Source: DATGZH01 sp035297265 (GTDB taxonomy: Bacteria; Actinomycetota; Acidimicrobiia; Acidimicrobiales; RAAP-2). From it: 64,000 bases of DNA. Shown in pieces: positions 1 to 9,004 of this stretch; the stretch's first letter is position 1, and every line of letters begins with the position of its first letter. The stretch spans positions 124,001 through 188,000 of the forward strand of contig DATGZH010000001.1 in NCBI GenBank assembly GCA_035297265.1, in the 5' to 3' direction. The position numbers and the translations under genes are program-made. The notes under the pieces were generated by a model. It was not told the DNA's origin. It searched no databases and saw only the letters and a list, made by a program, of their open reading frames with translations.

Positions 1-2
1 AC

Positions 3-791
3 CAGAGCCTCGAGGCCAGGCAGAACTACGTGCCGGGGGCCGCGATCACCTCGATGTTCCGCCACCACGCCCTGCCGACGAACGGCGACGGGTTCGGCGT
101 CGGCTGGTACGGCGAGCGTGAGTTCCCCGGACAGTACCGGGACACCCGCCCGGCTTGGAACGACGCGAACCTCCGGCGGATCTCAGAACAGATCCGCTCG
201 GCCATGTTCCTCGCCCACGTGCGCGCCGCCATCCATGGCACGATCTCCCACGTCAACTGCCACCCGTTCCTCTACGGGAACTGGCTGTTCCAGTACAACG
301 GGGAGATCAACGGCTTCCACGACGTGAAGCGCGACCTCGTCCTCGACGTCGCCCCCGAGCTCTACCCTCACATCGAGGGGAACGCCGACACCGAGCTGTG
401 CTTCCACCTCGCCCTCACCTACGGGCTGGCCGACGACGCACCGACCGCCCTCGCCAAGATGGTGGGCCGGGTCGAGCGGGCCCGGAGCGACCGCGGTGTC
501 GAGGCGCCGTTCCGGGCCACGGGGGCCACGACCGACGGCAAGACCCTCTATGCCTTCCGCTACTCGAGCGACAAGCAATCGAAGACGCTGTACCACTCCG
601 AAGGGGTGACCTCGATCCGCACGGTGGCAGGCGGCGAAGAGTCCTTCCCGGCGGACGGCCGCATCGTCGTCTCCGAGCCGCTCGAGCTCGGCTACCGGGA
701 CCAGCGGTGGGTGGAGGTGCCGGAGTGGTCGCTCGTGACGGTACGGGCCGGCGAGGAGCCGGTCGTCACACCGTTCGAGCCGATCATCTGA
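3..791 (+). CDS. Class II glutamine amidotransferase (YafJ/EgtC-like), 5' truncated by window edge
   Basis: Ntn-type glutamine amidotransferase domain of the GATase_4/EgtC/YafJ family, which hydrolyses glutamine to release ammonia. The reading frame is open to the left edge, so the start and the expected catalytic Cys2 lie outside the window; the GTG at 30 is internal. Visible family motifs are NGDGFGVGWY, FLAHVRAAIHG, NCHPFLYGNWLFQYNGEI and GNADTELCF, in the usual order. About 262 residues remain. The actual acceptor is unknown. EgtC (ergothioneine) is one possibility, but no other egt gene is seen here. Confidence 0.85.
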   Translation, partial: QSLEARQNYVPGAAITSMFRHHALPTNGDGFGVGWYGEREFPGQYRDTRPAWNDANLRRISEQIRSAMFLAHVRAAIHGTISHVNCHPFLYGNWLFQYNGEINGFHDVKRDLVLDVAPELYPHIEGNADTELCFHLALTYGLADDAPTALAKMVGRVERARSDRGVEAPFRATGATTDGKTLYAFRYSSDKQSKTLYHSEGVTSIRTVAGGEESFPADGRIVVSEPLELGYRDQRWVEVPEWSLVTVRAGEEPVVTPFEPII

Positions 792-861
792 CACCTGCCG
801 CCACCGCTACCGGGAGGATCCGGAAGGAATGCGGCAAGACAGTCCAGCGACTCCCGACCAC

Positions 862-1647
862 CTACTCTGGCAGATCCACCTGGTCGGTGAGCTCGGCGAG
901 CTGGTCGTCGACCACCTCACCGTCGACTTTGGCGGCGTTCCTGGCCGCCACCTCGACCATCTGCTGGGGGGCCATGGCCACGAAGATGCCCTCGGCCTCG
1001 ACGGTGAGCTTGCCCTCGAAGAACACGCCACCCCAGGTCGTCGTGCGACGACCCTCGACCTTCAAGACCCGGGACTCGATGTCGAGATCGGCGAGCAGCG
1101 GTGTCGGCCGGCGGTAGCGAACGGTCAGCGTGCCGGTCATGCCGGGCCGGCCGGCGATCAGCGTCTGGGCCCCGAGGACCTCGTCGAGGAGCTCGGCCAG
1201 CACCCCGCCGTGCACGATCGTCGGCGGTCCCTCGTAGGGGTAGCCGAAGCGGACCTTGCCCCGGAGCTCGTACTTGCCGTCCTCCCCGAACACGGCCCAG
1301 AGCTCGGCCGGCGGGGCGAGCGGATTGGCGAAGCCGATGACCGGGCTCGAGGGGAAGAGGTCCTGCGGGTGGTCGCCGGCCTGCGGAAGGCGGCGGGGCC
1401 GTTTCCCTCCGGGGAGGGCGGCCAGCCGGTCGGCGATGGCCGCCACGTCCTCGGCCGCCGCCGACATCTCGGCGTTCGAGAGCCGGCGCCCGACGACCAC
1501 GTCGAGGAGCCGGCGGGTGCTGGCGGCGAGGCGGTTGCGTGGGCTGTCGCGGTTCGAATGGGCGGTGGCCCCGGGGGGAACGGCCTCGCTGGCCGAAGGC
1601 CAGCCCCCGGAGATGTCGTCGCGCCGCCGCGGCTCGGCTTCGCTCAC
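862..1647 (-). CDS. PaaI-like hotdog-fold acyl-CoA thioesterase
   Basis: Predicted hotdog-fold thioesterase, 261 aa, hydrolysing an acyl-CoA thioester in the cytoplasm. The central segment TIVHGGVLAELLDEVLG is the PaaI-type catalytic region, followed by TGTLTVRYRRPTPL and FVAMAP strands. The N-terminal ~90 residues are a less conserved helical extension. I chose the GTG at 1647 because it overlaps the stop of the upstream hydratase by four bases (GTGA); the same frame runs open far upstream only as a shadow of that gene. It is the last gene of the thiolase-hydratase-thioesterase set, so it may release the shortened acyl product. The substrate cannot be read from sequence. Confidence 0.82.
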   Translation of the reverse strand: MSEAEPRRRDDISGGWPSASEAVPPGATAHSNRDSPRNRLAASTRRLLDVVVGRRLSNAEMSAAAEDVAAIADRLAALPGGKRPRRLPQAGDHPQDLFPSSPVIGFANPLAPPAELWAVFGEDGKYELRGKVRFGYPYEGPPTIVHGGVLAELLDEVLGAQTLIAGRPGMTGTLTVRYRRPTPLLADLDIESRVLKVEGRRTTTWGGVFFEGKLTVEAEGIFVAMAPQQMVEVAARNAAKVDGEVVDDQLAELTDQVDLPE

Positions 1648-2438
1648 CGGCGCCGGTAGTCGGGCGGCCGTTTCTCGGCGAACGCCTTCTGCCCCTCCTG
1701 CGCGTCCTCGGTGGCGAAGATGGGCCAGCCGATCTCGAGCTCGCGGGCGAGACCGTCGATCTCGGACAGGCCCTCGGTCTCCTGCACCGAACGCTTGATG
1801 GCCTCGACGGCCAACGGACCGTTGGCGCAGATCACCTCGGCCACCGCCTTCGCCTCGTCGAGGGCGGTCCCGTCGGGCACCACCCGGCCGATGAGGCCGA
1901 TGCGGAGGGCCTCCTCGGCCGAGACCTCGCGCGCCGTGAGAAGGAGGTCCATGGCCATCGTGTAGGGGATCTGGCGGCGCAGCCGCACCGTCGAGCCGCC
2001 GAGCGGGAAGAGCCCCCGTCGCGCCTCGAAGATGCCGAACTTGGCGCTCTCGCCGGCGACGCGGATGTCGGTGGCCTGCAGGATCTCGGTGCCGCCGGCC
2101 ACCGCCCATCCCTCGACCGCCGCGATGAGGGGCTTCTTCACCTGGTAGTGGCGGAGGAGCGCCTTCCAGTGCAGGTCCCCGTCCTCCTGCTGGCGGTGGC
2201 GGTACTTCTCGGCCTCCGGGCCGCCCATCGCCTTCAAGTCCATTCCCGAGCAGAAGGTCCCACCGGCCCCCGTGAGGATGGCGCAGCGGATCTCGTCGTT
2301 GGTGTTGATCTCCACCCAGGCGTCGGCCATGCCGACGAGCATCGGCAAGCTCAAGGCGTTCTTGGCCTCGGGGCGGTTCATCGTGACGATGGCCGTCGCC
2401 CCTTCGACCTCGAAGCTCAGATGCTCGGTCGTGACCAT
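1644..2438 (-). CDS. Enoyl-CoA hydratase/isomerase (crotonase family)
   Basis: Crotonase-fold protein, 264 aa. It begins MVTTEHLSFEVEG, then VTMNRPEAKNALS, the oxyanion-hole segment GAGGTFCSGMDLKAM, and a second block GWAVAGGTEILQATDIRVA. It is expected to hydrate a trans-2-enoyl-CoA, or isomerise one, during acyl-CoA degradation. The ATG at 2438 gives the normal crotonase N-terminus 17 bases after the thiolase stop; 22 upstream residues in frame are not family-like. The position with Glu in classical hydratases reads EILQA here, so isomerase or other crotonase chemistry cannot be excluded. Confidence 0.88.
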   Translation of the reverse strand: MVTTEHLSFEVEGATAIVTMNRPEAKNALSLPMLVGMADAWVEINTNDEIRCAILTGAGGTFCSGMDLKAMGGPEAEKYRHRQQEDGDLHWKALLRHYQVKKPLIAAVEGWAVAGGTEILQATDIRVAGESAKFGIFEARRGLFPLGGSTVRLRRQIPYTMAMDLLLTAREVSAEEALRIGLIGRVVPDGTALDEAKAVAEVICANGPLAVEAIKRSVQETEGLSEIDGLARELEIGWPIFATEDAQEGQKAFAEKRPPDYRRR

Positions 2439-2455
2439 CTCGCCCGGCCCCGGAC

Positions 2456-3628
2456 TCAGAGACGCTCGATGATCGTCCCGGTGGCGAGGGCCCCGCCGCA
2501 GCACATCGCCACGAGGCCGAGCGTGGCGTCCCGTCGCTCGAGCTCGTGCAGGATCGTCGTGATGAGGCGGCTGCCCGTCGCCCCCACGGGGTGACCGAGG
2601 GCGATAGCCCCGCCGTTCACGTTGACCTTGTCCATGTCCGGCTCGACCACCCGGGCCCAGCTGAGCACGACCGAGGCGAAGGCCTCGTTCACCTCGAAGA
2701 GGTCGATGTCGCCGATGGTCATGCCCGCCTTGTCGAGCACCCGCTTCGTGGCGTCCGGCGGACCGTCGAGGTGGTAGTAGGGCTCGGAGCCCACGAGGGC
2801 CTGGGCGACGATGCGGGCCCGCGGCTGCAGGCCCTCGGCCTTCGCCCGCTCCTCGGACATCCAGAGCACCGCGGCGGCGCCGTCGGAGATCTGCGACGAG
2901 TTGCCGGCGGTGTGGATGCCGCCCTCGCGCACCGGCTGCAGCTTGGCCAGCCCCTCGGCCGTCGTCTCCCGGGGACCCTGGTCCTTCGAGACGACGATGC
3001 GCTGATCGCCGTGCTCGCCCATCGGCCCTTCCTCGCCGACCACCGGCGCCTCCACCGGGACGATCTCACGCTCGAAGCGGCCCTCGGCCACCGCGGTGGC
3101 CGCGTGGACCTGGGAGGCGAGGCCGAGGGCGTCCACGTCCTCCCGGGTGATGCCCCGGCGCTCGGCGATGCGCTCGGCCGCGCCGAACTGGTCGGGCATG
3201 TCCCACGGGAAGTCGTCCGGCCGCGAAGAACCGGGGCCGTTGTAGACGTTGGCCCCGAGGCCGACCCGGCTCATCGCCTCGATCCCGCAGGCGATACCGA
3301 CGTCGATCGCCCCCACGGCGATCAGGTTGTTGACGAAGTTGTTGGCCTGCTGGGACGAGCCGCACTGGCAGTCGATCGTGGTGGCGGCCACCTCGTAGGG
3401 CAGGTTCTGTCCGAGCCAGGCCGTCCGGGTGACGTTGGAGGCCTGCTCACCGGCCTGGGTGACGCACCCGCCGACCACCTGCTCGACCGATCCCGGGTCG
3501 ACCCCCGAGCGCTTGAGCAGCTCCACCTGGGCCGTCCCGAGGAGCTGGGTCGGGTGCAGGCCCGAGAGCCACCCGTTGCGCTTCCCGATCGGCGTCCGCA
3601 CCGCGTCGACGATCACTGGCTCTGGCAT
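2456..3628 (-). CDS. Acetyl-CoA acetyltransferase (thiolase)
   Basis: Thiolase, 390 aa, performing thiolytic cleavage of 3-ketoacyl-CoA or the reverse condensation. Signatures: MPEPVIVDAVRTPIGKRNG at the N-terminus, acylated nucleophile Cys89 in CQCGSSQQANN, GGAIALGHPVGATGSR with the catalytic His, and AMCCGGALATG with the second catalytic Cys. The start at 3628 is preceded by GAGG about ten bases upstream. First gene of a three-gene acyl-CoA operon with the hydratase and thioesterase. About 70 bases upstream lies a perfect TAGAACCTGTTCTA palindrome fitting the KstR operator consensus, suggesting TetR-type control. The sequence resembles steroid or fatty-acid thiolases; the exact substrate is unknown. 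Confidence 0.93.
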   Translation of the reverse strand: MPEPVIVDAVRTPIGKRNGWLSGLHPTQLLGTAQVELLKRSGVDPGSVEQVVGGCVTQAGEQASNVTRTAWLGQNLPYEVAATTIDCQCGSSQQANNFVNNLIAVGAIDVGIACGIEAMSRVGLGANVYNGPGSSRPDDFPWDMPDQFGAAERIAERRGITREDVDALGLASQVHAATAVAEGRFEREIVPVEAPVVGEEGPMGEHGDQRIVVSKDQGPRETTAEGLAKLQPVREGGIHTAGNSSQISDGAAAVLWMSEERAKAEGLQPRARIVAQALVGSEPYYHLDGPPDATKRVLDKAGMTIGDIDLFEVNEAFASVVLSWARVVEPDMDKVNVNGGAIALGHPVGATGSRLITTILHELERRDATLGLVAMCCGGALATGTIIERL

Positions 3629-3697
3629 GGGCGCACCTCGCTCTTCCGTGTGGCCGCCGCTCGGCGTGAGGACCACCCGGCGCGGCGAGTCAATTCC

Positions 3698-3711
3698 TAG
3701 AACCTGTTCTA
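3698..3711. promoter_or_regulatory. KstR-like TetR operator palindrome
   Basis: TAGAACCTGTTCTA is a perfect inverted repeat (TAGAAC, 2-base centre, GTTCTA). It fits the published mycobacterial KstR consensus TNNAACNNGTTNNA for cholesterol and lipid catabolic genes. It lies about 70 bases before the thiolase start, and its minus-strand reading overlaps a TATAGA -10-like box, as expected for a repressor site. No TetR-family gene occurs in this window. Confidence 0.6.
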
Positions 3712-3757
3712 TAAACGTACCACCGGCCGGACCGGGGCCACGAACCAGTGGAGACTT

Positions 3758-4612
3758 TCAGATGGACGGCAGGTGGTCGAGCAGGAGCAGGCTCAGCTGC
3801 TCGGGCGCCACCTCGGGGATCCAGTGGTTCACGCCCTCGAGCACCACGAACTGGTAGCGGCCGGCCACCCGCTCGGCCGTGGCCTCGGCCGCCGCGCGGC
3901 GGAGCGCCGGGTCACCGGTCGACCACACGTAGAGGGTGGGGACGACGATCGGCGGCAGGTCGTCGACGTCTTCGTCCCGGAGGGCCCGGTACCAGTTGAG
4001 AGCGGCGGTCATGGCCCCCGGCTGGGTCAGGCAGGCGAGGTACTCGTCGGTGAGCGACGGGTCGAGGCCGCTCGTCTCGAACATGCGGGTGAGGCCGCTG
4101 CCCGACCCGTCCTCACCGAGGAGGAGATCCTCGGCCTTCGGCTGCTGCTGGAAGACCTCGACGTAGCGGGAGGCCTCGGCCTGTTCCTGGTCCCCGGCCT
4201 CCCGGACCTTGCGCAGGGCCCCGGGGTGCGGGGCCGAGACGATCGAGAGGCTCCGCACGTGATCGGGGTGACGGGCGCCGACCACCCAGGAGACGTAGCC
4301 GCCCCAGTCGTGCCCCACGAGGTCGAAGGCCCGCATCTCCATCGTGTCGGCGATAGCCAGCACGTCGTCGACGAGATGGGTCATGCGGTAGGCCTCCACC
4401 CCGTCGGGCCTCGCCTTTGGCGAGTAGCCGCGCTGGTCCGGGGCCACGGCCCGGTAGCCGGCGGCGCCCAGGTCGGCCAGCTGGCGGCGCCAGCACCACG
4501 ACGTCTCGGGGAAGCCGTGCAGGAGCAGCACCGGGCGGCCGTCGTGGGGGCCGGCGGCCCGGGCGGTGAACGTGAGGCCGTTGGCGTCGATCTCGAGCCG
4601 CTCGATGTTCAC
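3758..4612 (-). CDS. Alpha/beta hydrolase, epoxide hydrolase/haloalkane dehalogenase type
   Basis: 284-aa alpha/beta hydrolase with oxyanion motif HGFPETS (residues 32-38), an Asp nucleophile at residue 102 in GHDWGG, and a C-terminal GVNHW with the catalytic His near 263. An Asp rather than Ser nucleophile and the DQRGYSPKARP segment place it with soluble epoxide hydrolases and haloacetate dehalogenases. Starts with ATG at 4612, 48 bases after the preceding minus-strand gene. It could be the tail of the leuB-ilvE-cimA transcription unit, though no functional link is evident. Confidence 0.88.
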   Translation of the reverse strand: MNIERLEIDANGLTFTARAAGPHDGRPVLLLHGFPETSWCWRRQLADLGAAGYRAVAPDQRGYSPKARPDGVEAYRMTHLVDDVLAIADTMEMRAFDLVGHDWGGYVSWVVGARHPDHVRSLSIVSAPHPGALRKVREAGDQEQAEASRYVEVFQQQPKAEDLLLGEDGSGSGLTRMFETSGLDPSLTDEYLACLTQPGAMTAALNWYRALRDEDVDDLPPIVVPTLYVWSTGDPALRRAAAEATAERVAGRYQFVVLEGVNHWIPEVAPEQLSLLLLDHLPSI

Positions 4613-4660
4613 GTGCCGATCGCTCTCATGGAAGCTCGTTGGCCCGGCGACCGACCGGCC

Positions 4661-5203
4661 TCAGGTCGTCGGAGCTGGCGCTGCCGCCTCGGCCCCGCGG
4701 TCGAGGAACGACGGCCAGCGCGCCGCACTCCCGGCGATCTCATCGGGCGAAAGGAGCAGCGCCGATTCGGGCACCCGGTCCACGAGCTCGCGTTGGAGGT
4801 CGTAGTCGTGGGCGGCCCCACGAAACCCGGCGGCGCGGAAGGCCACCAGGTCGGACGGCGCGGCGGCGAGGTAGCCGAAGAGGCCAAACGCCACTTCGAG
4901 GTCGTACACCGCCGGGGCTCGACCGAGGAGGGCGGAACGCCGGGACGCCAGCAAGGCGCAGCCCACCAGCACGTCGTCGGCGGCCTCGCCCTCGGTGAGA
5001 ACGAGACGGTCCTCGAAGCGACGGGCCAGCCGGAGGGCGTAGCCCTGGTCCGGCCCGGGCGTGCCCCGCCGACGGGCCGACGGCCCGCGGGGCAGCTGCA
5101 GCTCGGCCGGCCGGTCGGCTTGCCAGCTCCCCGGAGCCCGTAACTGGAGCGCCGGGCGCACCTGGTCAGCGTCGGTGATCGGCACGAAGCTCGGTTGGGC
5201 CAT
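4661..5203 (-). CDS. Hypothetical protein, possibly actinobacterial
   Basis: 180 aa, beginning MAQPSFVPITDADQVRPALQL. I do not recognise the family. It has a Pro/Arg-rich stretch around residues 35-52, a helical central part with ASRRSALLGRAPAVYDLEVAFGLFG near residues 85-110, no signal peptide and no clear membrane segment. Codon usage and GC at third positions match real genes here. It lies 65 bases after cimA on the same strand and 48 bases before the hydrolase, so co-transcription with cimA is possible. Confidence 0.6.
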   Translation of the reverse strand: MAQPSFVPITDADQVRPALQLRAPGSWQADRPAELQLPRGPSARRRGTPGPDQGYALRLARRFEDRLVLTEGEAADDVLVGCALLASRRSALLGRAPAVYDLEVAFGLFGYLAAAPSDLVAFRAAGFRGAAHDYDLQRELVDRVPESALLLSPDEIAGSAARWPSFLDRGAEAAAPAPTT

Positions 5204-5268
5204 GCGACCGGCAGGTTAGTGCGTCACCACCACCTGGCGGGTGTCCCCGAGGGACGGGACCCGGTAGC

Positions 5269-6975
5269 TCAGGCCGGCTGGCCGACCTGACCGACGGCGT
5301 CGCGTGTCTCGGCCGGCGTCTCGCCCCGCACGAGCGCCACGATGATCGAATCGAGGAGCGCCTGCCACGAGGCGTCGATGATGTTGTCCGAGACGCCGAT
5401 CGTCGTCCAGACGTCCTCGCCGTCGGTCGTGTCGATGAGGACCCGGGTGACCGCGGCCGTGCCCCGGCCGCTGTCGAGCACCCGCACCCGGTAGTCGGTG
5501 AGGTGCACGCCGGCCAGCTGGGGGAAGTGCGGGGCGATGGCCTGCCGGAGGGCCCCGTCGAGGGCGTTGACCGGACCGTTCCCCTCGGCTGTGCGGACGA
5601 TCCGCTCGTCACCCAGGCGTACCTTGACCGTGGCCTCGGTCGTCGTGTCCGGCGAGGGGAGACCCGGGCTGGCGAGGAGCCCGTCCGCCGGCCGGTCCGT
5701 GATGACCCGGAAGGACTCGACGGTGAAGTAGTCGGGCTGCCAACCCGTCGCCCGACGCAACAGCAGCTCGAGCGAGCCGTCGGCCACCTCGAAGTGGTAG
5801 CCCTCGTGCTCGAGCTGCTTCAGCTGCTCGAGCACTTGCCCCAGCACCTCGCCGTCGAGGTCGAGTCCGAGCTCGGCCGCCTTCATGGCGAGCGTCGAGC
5901 GACCGGCCATCTCCGAGACGACGACTCTCGTCCCGTTGCCCACCCGGTCCGGAGGGACGTGCTCGTAGAGGTCGCGGCGCCGGGCCACGGCGCTGGCGTG
6001 CAGGCCGCCCTTGTGGGCGAACACCGACGAGCCGACATAGGGCTGCTGGGGGCTCGGGGCGATGTTGACGACCTCGGCGATGTGGTGGGAGACCGGCGTC
6101 AACAGCTCGAGGCGCTCGGGCGGGATGGTCCGCACCTGCAACTTGAGCGAGAGGTTGGCGATGGCCGCCGAGAGGTCGGCGTTGCCCGCCCGCTCGCCGT
6201 AGCCGTTGATGCAGCCCTGTACCTGGGTGACGCCGGCCTGGACGGCGGTGAGGGAGTTGGCCACGGCGCAGCCGGCGTCGTTGTGGCAGTGGATGCCCAG
6301 CTGGGCGTCGGTCCGGTCACGGACCTCGGCCACCGCCCGCCCGATGTCGTCGGGCAGCCGGCCGCCGTTCGTGTCGCAGAGCACGAGGGCCTCGGCCCCG
6401 GCGTTCTCGGCGGCGTCGAGGACCCGGAGGGCGAAGTCGCGGTCCGAGTAGAAGCCGTCGAAGAAGTGCTCGGCGTCGAGGAAGACCCGCTTGTCGTGGG
6501 CCCGGAGGAAAGCGACGGAGTCGGCCACCATGGCCACGGCCTCGTCGAGGTCGGTCCGCAGGGCGTCGATGACGTGGCGGTCCCAGGACTTGGCCACGAT
6601 GCAGACCACGGGGGTCTGGGCGGCCACCAGCTTCCCGAGGACGTCGTCGGTCGCCGCCGCCACCCCCGCCCGGCGGGTCGACCCGAAGGCTACGAGGGTG
6701 GACGTGCTCAGGTGGAGCTCGGTCGGGGCGCGGGAGAAGAACTCGTCGTCCTTCGGGTTGGCCCCGGGCCAGCCACCCTCGATGTAGGCCACGCCGAGGT
6801 GGTCCAGCTGCTCGGCCACCCGGAGCTTGTCGTCCACGGTGAGCGACAGCCCCTCCTGCTGGCTGCCGTCGCGCAGCGTCGTGTCGAAGATGTCGACCGC
6901 CTCGGGAAGGCTCGGGAGCTCGTAGTCGTGGGCCCCCGTCGAGTGGCCGTGGGCCTGGTGACGGTCACTCGACAT
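5269..6975 (-). CDS. cimA: (R)-citramalate synthase
   Basis: 568-aa DRE-TIM metallolyase condensing pyruvate and acetyl-CoA to citramalate, the first step of the threonine-independent route to 2-ketobutyrate and isoleucine. The TIM barrel opens FDTTLRDGSQQEG (DRE motif), followed by LGIHCHNDAGCAVANSL with metal-binding HxH residues and INGYGERAGNADLSA. SSVFAHKGGLHASAV and a C-terminal regulatory domain follow (GNGPVNALDGALRQAIAPHFPQ), as in the CimA subgroup (TIGR00977). ATG at 6975 overlaps the ilvE stop by 11 bases. No threonine deaminase is seen in the window, consistent with this route, and LeuBCD could process its product. Confidence 0.92.
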   Translation of the reverse strand: MSSDRHQAHGHSTGAHDYELPSLPEAVDIFDTTLRDGSQQEGLSLTVDDKLRVAEQLDHLGVAYIEGGWPGANPKDDEFFSRAPTELHLSTSTLVAFGSTRRAGVAAATDDVLGKLVAAQTPVVCIVAKSWDRHVIDALRTDLDEAVAMVADSVAFLRAHDKRVFLDAEHFFDGFYSDRDFALRVLDAAENAGAEALVLCDTNGGRLPDDIGRAVAEVRDRTDAQLGIHCHNDAGCAVANSLTAVQAGVTQVQGCINGYGERAGNADLSAAIANLSLKLQVRTIPPERLELLTPVSHHIAEVVNIAPSPQQPYVGSSVFAHKGGLHASAVARRRDLYEHVPPDRVGNGTRVVVSEMAGRSTLAMKAAELGLDLDGEVLGQVLEQLKQLEHEGYHFEVADGSLELLLRRATGWQPDYFTVESFRVITDRPADGLLASPGLPSPDTTTEATVKVRLGDERIVRTAEGNGPVNALDGALRQAIAPHFPQLAGVHLTDYRVRVLDSGRGTAAVTRVLIDTTDGEDVWTTIGVSDNIIDASWQALLDSIIVALVRGETPAETRDAVGQVGQPA

Positions 6976-7894
6976 AGTCCAACCAGTCCTTGTAGCGGTC
7001 GATCTGTCCACGCACGAGCGAGAAGTAGGTCTGCTGGATCTCCTTCGTGAGCGGACCGGGCCGCCCGTCACCGACCACCCGGTCGTCGACGGCCCGGATC
7101 GGCACCACCTCGGCCGCCGTGCCGGTGAGGAAGGCCTCGTCGGCCAGGTAGAGGTCGGTGCGGATGATCTGCTCGTGGGCCACCTCGACCCCCATGTCGG
7201 CCGCGATGCTCTCGACCGTCTGCTGGGTGATCCCGTCGAGCGCGCCGGCGTCGGAGGTCGGTGGGGTGATGAGCTGGCCGTCCCGCACGATGAAGACGTT
7301 CTCGCCCGTGCACTCGCTCACGTTGCCGTCGGGGGCGAGGAGGATCGCCTCGTCGTAGCCGCCCTTCAGCGCCTCCACCTTGGCCAGGGAGGAGTTCACG
7401 TACATGCCGACGCTCTTGGCCGCGGTGGGGACGGCGTTCGGGTCGTGGCGACGCCAGGAGCTCACCTTGACGGAGACGCCGTTGGCGATCCCCTCGTCGC
7501 CGAGGTACGTCCCCCAGGGCCAGGCGGCGATGGCCACGTTGACCGGGCACGGCAGCGGGTTGAGCCCCATCTCCCCGTAGCCCAGGTAGACGAGGGGTCG
7601 CAGGTAGCAGCCGTCGGTCAGGTTGTTCACCCGCACGACCTGACGCGAGGCCTCGACGATCTGCTCCTCGTTGAAGGGGACGTCGATCATGAGGATCTTG
7701 GCCGACGTGAAGAGACGGTGGATGTGGTCCCGCAGCCGGAAGACGGCCACCCCGTTCGGCGTCGGGTAGGCGCGGATCCCCTCGAAGCAGCCCGAGCCGT
7801 AGTGGAAGGTGTGGCTCAGCACGTGCACCTTGGCGTCTGCCCAGTCGACCAGTTCGCCGTCCATCCAGATCTTCTCGGTCGGTGTGATGGGCAC
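6965..7894 (-). CDS. ilvE: Branched-chain amino acid aminotransferase
   Basis: Class IV (D-amino-acid-type fold) PLP aminotransferase, 309 aa, catalysing the last step of Leu, Ile and Val synthesis. Motifs: HTFHYGSGCFEGIRAY, YLRPLVYLGYGEMGLNP, PTAAKSVGMYVNSSLAK with the Schiff-base Lys near residue 160, and SECTGENVFIV. These match the E. coli-type IlvE pattern rather than the larger bacterial BCAT. It begins 3 bases after the leuB stop and overlaps cimA, so the three genes form one operon behind the leuB attenuator. Confidence 0.94.
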   Translation of the reverse strand: MPITPTEKIWMDGELVDWADAKVHVLSHTFHYGSGCFEGIRAYPTPNGVAVFRLRDHIHRLFTSAKILMIDVPFNEEQIVEASRQVVRVNNLTDGCYLRPLVYLGYGEMGLNPLPCPVNVAIAAWPWGTYLGDEGIANGVSVKVSSWRRHDPNAVPTAAKSVGMYVNSSLAKVEALKGGYDEAILLAPDGNVSECTGENVFIVRDGQLITPPTSDAGALDGITQQTVESIAADMGVEVAHEQIIRTDLYLADEAFLTGTAAEVVPIRAVDDRVVGDGRPGPLTKEIQQTYFSLVRGQIDRYKDWLDYVE

Positions 7895-7897
7895 GGT

Positions 7898-8941
7898 TCA
7901 GAGCCTTTCTGCGATGGCGTCGCCGACGGCGGCGGTAGAACGTTGGGGGCCACCCCCCGGGACAGCGTAGGTGGCGTCGACGTAGGTCTGGATGGCCTTG
8001 CCGATGCGCACCGCCGCGTCTCCCTCGCCGAGGAAGTCGAGCATGAGCGCGGCCGAGTGGATGGCGGCCAGCGGGTTGGCCACTCCCTGGCCGGCGATGT
8101 CGTGGGCCGCACCGTGCACCGGCTCGAAGAGCGACGGGCCGCTGCGGGCCGGGTTGAGGTTGGCCGACGCGGCGAACCCGATACCCCCGGTGACCGCGCC
8201 GGCGAGGTCGGTGAGGATGTCGCCGAACAGGTTGTCGGTGACGATCACGTCGTAGCGCGACGGCTGCTCCACGAGGTAGATGGCTGCCGCGTCCACGTGG
8301 TGGTAGTCGTGGGTCACGTCGGGGTACTCCGGCGCCACCTCGTCGACCGTGCGCTGCCAGAGGTCGCCCGCGAAGGTGAGCACGTTCGTCTTGTGCACCA
8401 TCGTGAGCTTGTGGTCGTGCCGGGCCCGGGCGAGGTCGAACGCGTACCGCACGCAGCGCTCGACGCCCATCCTCGTGTTGACCGAGCCCTGCGTCGCCAC
8501 CTCGTGCGGGGTCCCCTTCCGGAGGAAGCCACCCTCGCCGGCGTAGGTGCCCTCGGTGTTCTCCCGCACGACGAGGAAGTCGGCGTCGGCCCCGATCGAG
8601 CCGGGCACCCCGCGGAACGGGCGGAGGTTGATGAAGAGGTCGAGCTCGAAGCGGAGCCGCAGGAGCAGCCCCCGCTCGAGGGTGCCGGGCGGCACCGACG
8701 TGTCGCCGACCGGCGGTCCGACCGCGCCGAGCAGGATGGCGTCGACCGCCCGGAGCTGGTCCAAGACGGCGTCGGGGAGGACCTCGCCGGTCTGGACATA
8801 GTGAGCCGCCCCGAGGTCGAAGGTCGTCGTGGCGAGCTCCACCCCGGCGGCGTGGACCACCTTCAGGGCCTCGGCGAGGACCTCCGGGCCGACGCCGTCA
8901 CCGCCGATGACCGCCACCCGGTGCGGCGTGGCGGCGCTCAC
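7898..8941 (-). CDS. leuB: 3-isopropylmalate dehydrogenase
   Basis: 347 aa. NAD-dependent oxidative decarboxylation of 3-isopropylmalate in leucine synthesis, and of the methylmalate intermediate in the citramalate route. Motifs: VAVIGGDGVGPEV, LLLRLRFELDLFINLRP, VVRENTEGTYAGEGG, DNLFGDILTDLAG and EPVHGAAHDIAGQG. Two adjacent GTGs (8944 and 8941) could start it; I use 8941 because GGGAGG lies 7 bases before it. The sequence between promoter and start holds a leader peptide and terminator, so expression is probably attenuated. Confidence 0.95.
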   Translation of the reverse strand: MSAATPHRVAVIGGDGVGPEVLAEALKVVHAAGVELATTTFDLGAAHYVQTGEVLPDAVLDQLRAVDAILLGAVGPPVGDTSVPPGTLERGLLLRLRFELDLFINLRPFRGVPGSIGADADFLVVRENTEGTYAGEGGFLRKGTPHEVATQGSVNTRMGVERCVRYAFDLARARHDHKLTMVHKTNVLTFAGDLWQRTVDEVAPEYPDVTHDYHHVDAAAIYLVEQPSRYDVIVTDNLFGDILTDLAGAVTGGIGFAASANLNPARSGPSLFEPVHGAAHDIAGQGVANPLAAIHSAALMLDFLGEGDAAVRIGKAIQTYVDATYAVPGGGPQRSTAAVGDAIAERL

Positions 8942-9004
8942 CACGGTGCCTCCCTCGCTTGTCTCACGTTCACGTTCCTTCTCGTCGTCACGGCCCAGGA
9001 ATTG

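Noticed and set aside
155..1117. Plus-strand 320-codon ORF
   Set aside because: Arg/Pro-rich shadow of the amidotransferase and thioesterase genes.
1648..2109. Long upstream extension of the thioesterase frame
   Set aside because: It lies wholly inside the hydratase gene in another frame, is Arg/Gly/Pro-rich, and a GTGA overlap gives a natural start at 1647.
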